From assembly GCF_024763615.1 (NCBI RefSeq), contig NC_077223.1, forward strand, positions 62,930,627 to 62,994,626: a DNA stretch of 64,000 nt, read 5' to 3'. Positions 54,801-64,000 of the stretch are shown one piece after another (positions within the stretch are counted from its first letter, which is position 1; every line of letters begins with the position of its first letter). Origin of the DNA: Phlebotomus papatasi. Lineage: Eukaryota; Arthropoda; Insecta; Diptera; Psychodidae. The position numbers and the translations under genes were made by a program. The notes beneath the pieces were generated by a model, which saw only the letters and a list, made by a program, of their open reading frames with translations, made no database searches and was not told where the DNA came from.

Positions 54801-57800
54801 CCCAGCAAGACCCAAGACGAAGAAGATCTGAAATAGTGCCAAGTATTACAAAAATTGTAAAAGACAGTGTAAGAATAGTGCCCCCGTTTCCTCTCATGCC
54901 CTGTTATAATCCTGACCAAAAATGAGTCTCAGAGCAAGATTGCAAGACTTGACCACTGATGAAGGCTTGGAGACCGAGCCGAAAGTTCTGGAGATAGTTG
55001 ATGTGTTTCCCTTACTGATTGTCTCTTCCCGACGACTTCCGGATTTCCCTATTGTTGATTGCAATTAACGTCGGCTTATACCCACAGTTAAGTGAAGTAA
55101 ATAGGGAACAGTACAAGGTGCGTTAGACGGTAGACATGGTTCTCCGTAACTGAATTAATTAGGACTGCTAACTATCTTGTGGAATTGTTATACCCAAATG
55201 ATTTTCACTCGATCAACTTCACAAACGTCGTCGTAGAAGAATCTATTTAAACCGACTAGGTACCATAGGTTTGATGACTTTGCCTTCTTCTGTTCGTAAA
55301 GCCTGTCTTTAATTGTAGCACTTAGGGATAGTCTTTACCGATCTTATGCCTACGTCTGATCGGTGAAGACTATTTGTAAGTGCTAGAATTAAAGAAAAGC
55401 TTACGAACGGCAGGAAGTAAAGTCACCCGCATCTACACTAACGTTGTATTGCTGTAAGAGAACCGCCTGAAATTTTTAACAAAATGAGTCTAGACCAAAA
55501 AGAGACAAACAGACAAACGTCAACCAAATCTTCAACAAACTTCTACAAATCATATCTCCAACCTAGCATGATTTGCAATTTTCGTACATTCATCTTTTCC
55601 AGTCCACTCCTATTCGACTCCAACATGAAAGCTCCTCCCCTGCTTTGATAGATACCCTCTTCTTCATTTTGCGGCACCTCCCTCCGAACCATCAATGAGC
55701 GATTTCGTCGGAAAGGCGTAGCCGATCCAGGCCTATCTGCAAAACTATGCCTCCTCAGGATCCCCCTAGGAGGCATCCTCTGTTCAAAGTCAATCAATGC
55801 CCTGTTGGCGTACAGAGGATCAGGTTGACACTCTCTGGTTCTTTCATAGAGAGCCTCATACTGTAGGTCCTGATAGGTTCCGACTGAGTAAGGGGCGTAC
55901 TCAATGGGAGGTCTCTGATACATTCTAGGCTCCATCATTGAATGCTGTCTACGTACAGCTCTAGCCTTCTTCTCGCACTCAGCAGCAACACTCGATTGCC
56001 GCCTGAGTGGACGAGTTGTCTTCAGGAAGGCATTCTTTATGGCTGCCAGAGGGGATCTGAGGAGTTTCTTTTTAGGCTTTACTGGGGGAGGGAGTGGAGG
56101 TGGTGTATTAGGGGCCATATAGGCTATCTGTTGCTGATACAGATGGTGCTCATTGAGGGCGTTTACGTAGGAATCCACAGTGCTGGATGAACACGCCAAG
56201 ATTTTCCATTAGTTCTTGTCAATCACTAACTTCGAGGGGATCTTATAATTATTCTTTTTTTTTCAACAAATTATCTAGTGGATCTTTCTTTGATATAAAC
56301 TCCTACTATATATTTTTTCGAAAATAAAAACTACCAGGAAAAAAACAAGAAAAGATCTTTGGAGATCAAAACCTTGCACTAACTTTTTTTTTATATTTAT
56401 ATATATTGATTTTTGCTTATAAAGGAAGAAAAATAGTGAATAAAATTAAAATTTTCGGTCTCGTTGTTCAGAAAAAAAGATGGCATTAATTCACGCACCA
56501 CACTCACACATTTGCCCACCACCAACAACAATTAAAAAATAAATTGGATATTTATTTTGTAAAAAGTCCGCTGCGAAAAAAGTCGATAAAAGTATGTAAA
56601 AATGTAAACAGTGTGTCTTGAAACCAAAACCACGTGATAAAAGAAAGCACAAATTTAAATTAAAAAAATGTATTAGATGTCAAAATGAAATATAAGTCAA
56701 TCAAGAAAGTAAAACAATAATATAAAAAAGAACAGTTACTCCTGCAATTCAGCATTATCGGATCTCTGGACAAAGGTCAGCATCGTATAGCCAAACAAAA
56801 CCAACTAAGAACCAGCCCATAATCGATTTCCCATGTTTTCCTAAATGACCTACAATGTAGTATAAGCATATAAGCGAACTCCATTAGGCTTTTGTTTCTT
56901 TTCTCAATATTTTTTTTAATGGAGCAGGGCTTCTGATCAGTGTCAATTTAAAGAATACTCTTAAATAGAACTTCTTCAAGTCTTAGTATAAAATCAGGTA
57001 AGGAAATATCCGTACCCAGAGTTATCATTAATAAAAACCGGAAGAATTGGAAATTGGTACACTACTTCGCCGGATCCATTAATTCGAATAGTAAACCTCT
57101 CTAACTGAGAAACTTATTAATATGCCTTCATTTGTCCATCTCAGCTCCTCTTTTACTCCGAAGGTATTATTCTTGGGATATCTCAAAAACGTACCGTATG
57201 TTTTCTGTTATAAGAGGATATTTAATTAAGGTTCGAAAATGACCTTGACTTTTTAATACTGGTTTTTCAGGGTTAAAGGTTTATAAAAGTATAGAGAGAA
57301 TTTCCCAATCGCGTGGAGTATGTTAGGATTTGATAGTATCCTTTTGATGTTACAGGCTAACAGTTTCTTAATATTAGAAAATGACCTTGAAACATTCTTA
57401 ATACCGGTTTTCGAAGGTCAAAGTTTTCAAAAACTCCAAGGAACATATTTCTCGACCATTTGAGACAAGTTTAGATTTACACGAAAGATCAGGAAGTTCT
57501 AATAAATCACAGACAGGCAATTCCTTCATATTTGAAAATTACCTTGAATGATTCCAAAACACCGGTTTTTCAAGGTCAAACTTTTAAAAGACTCTAGAGA
57601 GCGTATTTATCAACTGTTTAAGATAAGTTTGGATTTTTTGATAAGGTTTTGGAGTTCTAATAAATCGTAGGCAGGTAATTTTTTCTTATTCGAAAAATAC
57701 TTTGAATTATGCTCACTACCGGTTTTTCAAGTCAAGAAAGCGTCCTTATCAATCTTTTAAGGTAAGTTTAAATTTGTTGAAAAAGTCTTAGAGTCTAGAT

Positions 57801-60800
57801 GTAGTTCGGTCAGTTTTGATTGATGAGAAATAAAACACCGGTTTTGACCTGGTTAGGATTTATTCCTTTTTTCTCTTTACCTTTACTTTAGTAATGAACC
57901 GGTTTATAAAGAGAAAAAAGGAATAAATCCTAACCAGGTCAAAACCCGTGTTTTAAGTCTTAGAGTCCCTAATAAGTATGAATCGATTATGTACAGATAG
58001 CTATGTTGCCTGTATTGAATTTAATGGCTATCTAGCCCAGAAAAGACCCTCGAAAGGGATATCAAGTCCCAAAAAGCAGAATTAATTCCATTTCGGATTT
58101 TAGAAAATATCTCCTTAACAACTGCAGATCCAGTGGGGTTAGCTGTAAGTTCATTGAGACTATACAGAAAAAAAAAATTTTGTAAAAATGTTCGTAAATG
58201 TTTGTGAATTCCTATGGGGGACTTACGAAATGCTCGTAAATCGTATAACCTACAAATAACATCGTAAAAGTTTGTACTTTTTTTACAAACATTGTTCGTA
58301 ATTATTATCATTTGACAAGCATTTTTTGAATTTTATAAAGATTTGTTCGTAAATGTTCGTAAACACACAAAAATGTTCGTACAATTTTGTCATTTTTCGT
58401 ACATTTTTGTTCACCTGACGAACATTTTACGAACAATTACGAACAAATGACAAAATTGTACAAACATTTTTTGTATGTTTACGAACATTTACAAACAAAT
58501 GTTTGCAAATCGTAACTCACAAACAAGTTCGTAAAATTTGTACTTTTTTTACAAACCGTGTTCGTATTATGATCATTTAACGAGCATTTTTTGAATTTTA
58601 TAAATATTTGTTCGTAAATGCTCGTAAACACAAAAAAAATGTTCGTACAATTTTGTCATTTTTCGTAAATTTTTGTTTACCTGACGAACATTTTACGAAC
58701 AATTACGAACAAATGACAAAATTGTACAAACATTTTTTGTATGTTTACGAACATTTACAAACAAATGTTTGCAAATCGTAACTCACAAACAAGTTCGTAA
58801 AATTTGTACTTTTTTTACAAACCTTGTTCGTATTATGATCATTTAACGAGCATTTTTTGAATTTTATAAATATTTGTTCGTAAATGCTCGTAAACACAAA
58901 AAAAATTTTCGTACAATTTTGTCATTTTTCGTAAATTTTTGTTTACCTGACCAACATTTTACGAACAATTACGAACAAATGACAAAATTGTACAAACATT
59001 TTTTGTATGTTTACGAACATTTACAAACAAATGTTTGCAAATCGTAACTCACAAACAAGTTCGTAAAATTTGTACTTTTTTTACAAACCTTGTTCGTATT
59101 ATGATCATTTAACGAGCATTTTTTGAATTTTATAAATATTTGTTCGTGAATGCTCGTAAACACAAAAAAAATTTTCGTACAATTTTGTCATTTTTCGTAA
59201 ATTTTTGTTTACCTGACCAACATTTTACGAACAAATGACAAAATTGTACAAACATTTTTTGTGTGTTTACGAACATTTACGAACAAATGTTTGTAAAAGT
59301 ACAAAAAAATGGTCGTCAAGTGATCATGTTACGAACAATGTTTGTGATAAAAGTACAAACTTTTACGAACTTGTTCGTGGGTTACGCTTTACGAGCATTT
59401 CGTAAGTCCTCCATAGGAATTCACAAACATTTACGAACATTTTTACTAAATTTTTTTTTCTGTGTAAGCTAACTGAAACCGGCTTGAAATGATGATGAAA
59501 GTGTTTGATAAAATTGTAAAATGTTTATTTACCATATATTTTTTGATATTTTTTTTAACAATGGAATCAGATTTAAATAAAAATTTCAAGACGTCATACA
59601 AAATCGTAAACGATTTTTTACTGTTCGAACTCCATCAACAAATCTTCCCGTTTCAAGAGATTTCTGAGGAATGGCGTCACGCTTTTTGTCCGTCAGTCCG
59701 TCCGGCTGTCGCCTGCTCTAGAGGCTAAACGGTAAGAGATAGCGACTTGGGACCTTCGGGAGACCCCCATAAGTCGATCCAAAAGTCAAAAGCTAAAAAG
59801 ACTCTATCTAGGGAGCGTATTTTTCAACTCAATGGTATCATGTTTTGGGCTCGTTGAAAAGGTCTTTGAATCTCTGATAAAGCATGGTCATGAACTAGTC
59901 ATGAACCGGTCCATAACCGATAAGTAATTTTTATTCGAAATTCATTTATATTACTTCTATGGTATATTTTGGGCAATGTTTTGAGTGATTTATAAATTGG
60001 TTCAAATCCGTTGTGAACCGGTAATGAAACTTTTATGAACCGGTAAGTAATTTTCATTCGAAAATCACTCTTAAAACTTCTTTAGGGGATTTTGAGAGTG
60101 ATTTATGAATCGGTTGAGAACCGGTAAACAGTAAATGATGCGACAGTGCTTTTGAGATATAGCATATAATTCACGAGCACTTCGTAAAGCAGAGGACGCT
60201 TTTCCACCTCTTTCCAAACGAATTTTTTTTTATTTATAAAAGAAAATTATCTTCATTTTACAAACTCTTACAAACATTGCTACAAACCTTTTTTGAAGCA
60301 TATGAGATTTATTTTTCTGTCATTTTTGTATGGAAGTTGTTGGTGTTTATTCTTTTGCAAAATATGAATAGCAGGGTAAAATTTAATAAACCGTTATTTA
60401 CTGGGAAATCGATTTTGAGCATATGATGGAATTGGTCCTCTACGGGCTACAATGGCCTATAACTTTTGTAGGGCATCACAAAAAAAACTGAACAATTTCA
60501 TAATAAAAATAAATAAATAAATAAAACAGGAATACCAAAAGAATAATTGTGTTAGTGATTTAAAGCAAAAAATCTGAGTGTTGTGCGCATAAAGTTAGTG
60601 CATTTGATGTATCTTCTTTATCAATCTAAACTTTACGCCCTAGCTCATTTACCTTTTCAAACAGTTTCATGCTAAATAAATAAATTACTCAATTTAACAC
60701 TTTTTGCGCACAAATAATTGCGATAAAAGTGTTTTTTTTTCAAAGTGATTCACTTGGAAGATTTCTCAATTATTTGCATACCTGAGATTGTGATGATGAC

Positions 60801-63800
60801 TCGCTGTGCTAATTTGTGGTTTTCTGTACAATTCAAAGGCTGATCCACGTTGCTCACGACTGCCCGCCAAATCTAGAGTGTTCCTCTCAGGAGGATGATG
60901 GGGAAGGTTTCCTGGGAAAGACATGACAAGTCAAATAATATCCCTGGAAAAGGTTAAGGACTTTTTGGAGATAAAATAGAACATTTTATTCTTCTGAACG
61001 TTCTTTTGAAGCGGGAAAGAATTGAAATGTAAAATGATCACAGTATAGTTCTTTCCGTCTCAAACATAAGTGAATTTCGCTCTCTATTAAATAGTGAAGT
61101 TATCGGTAAGTGTCACAAATATTTGAAATCACAGCTAACTTCACTTTGTAAAAGTGACAGCATTACTCGTGATGTGACATATTCTGCGAAAGAAGTTGTG
61201 GAATCACTCTCTGGTACCGCTAAAACCCCTTCAGGAGCTCTCATTTGAATTGGTACCAGTAGTACCTTCCTCCAGCAGATCCTGCTATTCGAACACTTTG
61301 TCACTTAAGGGGTAGCTTTGTGAGAAAGGCCGATTATTCTCTTGGTAGGCTTGGTACCGTGCTATGGTGTAGTAGTGCTAAGTGATGAGGTAGAGAGTGT
61401 GACATGTGACATTGTGTGCGTATCTAATAGGATACAAAGTCGCCTACCTCTTAAGACCGCGAGTGCCTAAAGACTAGAAAATATTTGTGGTCTAATAAGT
61501 GAAACCACAAAGTATTGTTTGAGATTGCTTTTGATAGATTAAAAAGATTGAAACTTTTTGAAAAGGCGACCATGACAATCTTTCGGTCAATCGAGCTGGA
61601 TATTAGACAGGTAGCTCCTTTGAGAGACTTGTGGTGGACATGAAAATTTTCAGAGTGAGGTAATCTAACCTATAAATTGATTACAAAGAAAGAAATGCTA
61701 CAGTGAACAACATAGTCGCTTGATGAAGATACAATAGCCGTCTTCAAGAGTTATCTTGTTAACAGCTATAACTTTTCTGACCGGATTAAGTATGCGATCA
61801 AACGAACCTTGGATCGAACAAACTAAGTAACAATGTGGTTATGAACTGAACAGATTTCACCTACAACTAACCTGAACTACCGAAAGTGTAAAAACATAAA
61901 AGCACATTCTTGGAATGTTACTTATATAAAATGGAAATGTTTTTACCACCAGAGATGTTATCATGAAAGACTTAACCAAAAACGATCTGCCATCATTAGT
62001 CCATCTCAGACTTGATCTGATTATACAAAATCTGGAAGAGCTCCAAATGTTCGACATTACAGTTTACTACGAAGATAGACCTTGACTTGCTGACGAATAG
62101 CAGGACAAGATCGATAAAACCGAGGTCTCGTGCCTGTATTCACTCGTTAACGACAATACGATTTATCAAATCGGGATTGCTTCGAAACAAATGGCATAAT
62201 GTCCTCTCACTGATTGCTTTTCGTAATTCCATCGTTTGTTGAACCATTTTCAAGATCATCTCAAGTTCCGTCATATCATTCAATGAATTTTAATAATACA
62301 AAAACTGAAGGACCTTACCGAATCCAGGAGATCTATGCATGTACTGTCCGTTGTAGAGATGATTTCCACCGAATCCGTTGTTTCCCATGCCTTCTCGAGG
62401 TCCATAGGGCGACTGAGGAGTATTGAAGTGTCCACTAGAACCAGGATACTGTTGATTGTAGCCACCACTATGAATTGGCGGAGGACCAGATCCCATGGGC
62501 GACGTCGGAGGATTCTGTCCGGAGTGATGAAAATGGGAAGGAGTAGGGTAGAAGCCGTATCCATTGGGTGATCGAGGCATAACAGATTCCTGCTCAGAAT
62601 TTTGTTACTTTCAAGGAAAATTATTGTGACTTGTGGAAAACTTACCCCATTCTCCCATTGATTCCCAGATTGGGCTCCCTGGATAGGTGGTCGGTAGTTT
62701 TTAGGCTTTGGGGGTGGTACAGGCTTGAAGGGTACTCCCGGAGGCGGAGGCTGTGCGGCCGGTGGGCCAGTCTTTGTGGTCTTGGAGTAGTCAGCTTGAG
62801 TGGCGGAATTATTGCGACTAGCATGGACAAAACAGAGAAAGGTAAGGACACAAAAACACATACAACAGGGTTAGAAAATCAGACAGAGGGAAAGGAAGAA
62901 ATCTACACAAGGGTATTTAAGCGGATGTGGATCATTTCCTGTCGAAAACTGGAAGAAGTATCTTCTTAATTTCCGCATTTTGTTTGGCATACGACTGAGA
63001 AAACTACTTCAAGGAAAATGTAAAAGTTAGGTTAATTGTTGAACAAATCCTAACCTGTACTTTCCGTAGTCTGTCTTGGTTTCAAACGGAAGTTTCCTGG
63101 GACTTCCGTCCAGAGCGAGATTTGAAGGACGCTGAGGTACAGATACTCCAGAAGGTCGTTCTGCACGCGTTAAGACTCCATCATGGCCGCTGGGAATGTT
63201 GCGATCACCACCGTGGAAACCACTCCTGGCTGGACTACTCTGCCGATTGAGATCATTGGCACCCGATGAAAGGCTCCTACTTAGCTCGTGGACGGTTGAC
63301 CGTGAGAACTCATGCCCCGAATTCCTCTGGTACTCAGTTCCGGGCGTTGATGGAGTCCGTCCACTGAAAACCGCAATAAAATTTAGGTTAGGGCTGCAAC
63401 CTAACCTCAAAACCTAAAATAAAGAATGCCTTACTTGACATTGGGCACGGATTTGAGATCATCCGGGGCATTCGGTCCCAGGCGAATGTTTTGAGCGGCC
63501 ATTTGGGCTGTGTTGTAGGAATCATAACTAGATACACTGTCATATGATCCATTATTGATCTTTCCACCAGCCGCTACTCTCTGTCTCTCTAATGACGCTT
63601 GCTGGGAATTCCCGCCATTGAGTCTCTTATCCACAGCATTCAACAGTTGATTTCGCGTTGCGTATTCATCAGCAGGATCTCCTTCATTTTTCGGCGTTGT
63701 GAAAAGTCGTTCTTGTGCCGATCTACTCAGCGTCGAGATACTGTGAATGCTGGAATTCTTAGGTACCGACCTATCCGGAGATGCTACAGCACCCGGAGGC

Positions 63801-64000
63801 TTTGAGGCTCTGTCCACTCGCGGCGGCAGATCTGGAGCTCCCCCGTATATCTGTCCTTGGACAGGAGGAGGAGGTCTAGATGCTGTGGCATACGTTAGGT
63901 TGTTGTCTAAACCTGGTTGACCAACATTTTGCGGAGGATAGGGATACTTGGTCTCCATAGTGGGTCTTCGGGCAGTTGGAGATGCGTGATCGTAGTGATT
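48860..64000 (-). CDS. pyd: Polychaetoid (ZO-1/TJP homologue), C-terminal half, partial
   Basis: Eight exons, 63435-64000, 63055-63363, 62646-62817, 62319-62589, 60782-60911, 55588-56182, 52755-53631 and 48860-49083, join in phase to 1047 codons plus stop. The upstream end runs off the window, so PDZ, SH3 and GUK domains are outside. The visible part is the disordered proline- and tyrosine-rich tail (KTDYGKYSRNNSATQADYSK, PPPPGVPFKPVPPPKPKNYR, YPRRRDLHRDHLYQSKKEMQ). It closes with a ZU5 domain starting about FDENGGTLLDPVWNVSLEIP, crossing the last intron at LDMEHG|ETMLSPLVMC and ending KVDHF. ZO-1 proteins scaffold septate/adherens junctions and link them to actin; ZU5 at the end is typical of ZO-1. 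The exon at 55588 carries a basic patch (KKKLLRSPLAAIKNAF, RPLRRQSS) and may be alternatively spliced. Confidence 0.88.
51586..51802. mobile_element. MITE with ATGATAACTTATTTTCGATA ends
   Basis: Left ATGATAACTTATTTTCGATA then CTATCGA; inverted right ATGATAACTTTTCGATACTA then TCGA. The right arm also contains the palindrome cgatactatcgattcgatag. 217 bp, no ORF. Confidence 0.6.
52219..52308. repeat. Hairpin with ~29-bp arms
   Basis: tgttggttcctgtctcgact at 52224 pairs with the reverse of agtcaagacaggaaccaaac at 52283, extended on both sides to ctttg/caagg and gttt/aaac, with a loop of about 31 nt. In the last polychaetoid intron. A MITE remnant or a structured intronic RNA. Confidence 0.5.
53632..55587. 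other. Polychaetoid intron
   Basis: 1956 bp with a base composition closer to coding DNA than other introns here, and several 70-95 codon ORFs. None has splice or family support. Confidence 0.4.
57225..57740. repeat. Degenerate tandem array, 140-165 bp period
   Basis: Four units each contain a gaccttga..accggtttttcaaggtcaa core (57240, 57381, 57541, 57705), with attctaataaatc and gcgtattt spacers. The core resembles the cggttaaaccggt stretches of family R. Confidence 0.5.
57832..57954. repeat. 48-bp hairpin with one mismatch
   Basis: Left arm 57832-57879 (AAAACACCGGTTTTGACCTG onward) and right arm 57907-57954 pair over 48 positions with a single mismatch, around a 27-nt loop. Flanks are unique-looking intron at the end of the tandem array. 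No ORF. Confidence 0.75.
58163..59465. mobile_element. TACGAAC-family element with 266-bp tandem repeats
   Basis: Ends TACAGAAAAAAAAAATTTTG and inverted ACACAGAAAAAAAAATTTAG. The interior has three near-identical 266-bp units (markers gtttgcaaatcgtaactcac at 58501, 58767 and 59033) plus diverged units at each end. Each unit contains inverted gttcgtaa/ttacgaac pairs. Same family as 19511-20187. Confidence 0.65.
59605..60225. repeat. Dispersed repeat family R, copy 3
   Basis: Begins gttcgaactccatcaacaaa, has gtccgtcagtccgtccggct, ctctagaggctaaacggtaa and gggagacccccataagtcga, and ends cgagcacttcgtaaagcaga then ccacctcttt. Repeated accggt-containing blocks near 59900-60125. Confidence 0.55.
60912..62318. 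other. Polychaetoid intron
   Basis: 1407 bp, no supported feature; moderately GC-rich relative to the intergenic DNA. Confidence 0.4.

Larger units (their letters stand above)
56183..60781. other. Polychaetoid intron, 4.6 kb, repeat-filled
   Basis: Contains a degenerate tandem array at 57225-57740, a near-perfect hairpin at 57832-57954, a TACGAAC element with 266-bp tandem units at 58163-59465 and a family R copy at 59605-60225. No exon seen. Confidence 0.5.

Noticed and set aside
53632..55587. Extra polychaetoid exon among the 70-95 codon ORFs of this intron
   Set aside because: The flanking exons join directly in phase 0, and none of the ORFs has matched acceptor and donor sites.
58163..59465. 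CRISPR-like array
   Set aside because: Units are 266 bp without short direct repeats and unique spacers; it is a tandem expansion in a DNA element of a eukaryote.
62280..62861. Single 193-codon ORF as a separate gene
   Set aside because: Consists of a polychaetoid exon read through its intron; the splice sites at 62646 and 62589 explain it.
1..64000. tRNA, rRNA or snRNA genes
   Set aside because: No A-box/B-box pairs with a cloverleaf, and no rRNA-like conserved blocks, were found by eye; a covariance search was not possible.

Overview
The window looks like nuclear DNA of an AT-rich insect, most likely a dipteran. Reasons: 60-65 bp phase-consistent introns, GT/AG splice sites, insect-type genes (polychaetoid/ZO-1, retinophilin/MORN4, luciferase-like acyl-CoA ligases), and a dense load of short DNA-transposon remnants. 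Nothing prokaryotic or viral was seen. All homology calls are from reading the sequence; no search was run.

Layout. 1-3827 (-): fragments of what I read as an OSGIN-type flavin oxidoreductase gene, with a clear first coding exon at 3761-3827 and a possible later exon at the left edge. 3952-21600: gene-poor, AT-rich DNA full of MITEs, one long-TIR element split by a 5'-truncated non-LTR retrotransposon, and (TTGAA)n/(TA)n tails. 21631-34957 (+): two tandem five-exon adenylate-forming enzymes of the luciferase / 4-coumarate-CoA-ligase-like family (549 and 547 aa). All splice phases close. Intron 2 of the first copy holds a 2.0 kb head-to-head Harbinger composite and a Harbinger MITE; intron 3 of the second holds a 0.9 kb element with Stowaway-type ends. 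35611-39597 (+): a small coiled-coil gene family, with two decayed copies and one intact two-exon gene (149 aa). 39632-43927 (-): retinophilin (MORN4-like, two exons, 168 aa), convergent with the coiled-coil gene. 43935-48800: GC-richer leader of retinophilin, then repeats. 48860-64000 (-): the C-terminal 1047 codons of polychaetoid (ZO-1), eight exons ending in a ZU5 domain; its PDZ, SH3 and GUK exons lie beyond the right edge.

The genes do not form one pathway. The ligase pair are metabolic enzymes of unknown substrate, retinophilin is a photoreceptor-type MORN protein, and polychaetoid is a junctional scaffold. The most unusual features are the Harbinger composite with a TAA duplication and a paralogous empty site, plant-like Stowaway termini in an insect context, the mosaic identity of the ligase pair, the decaying coiled-coil family, and a near-perfect 48-bp hairpin in a polychaetoid intron.
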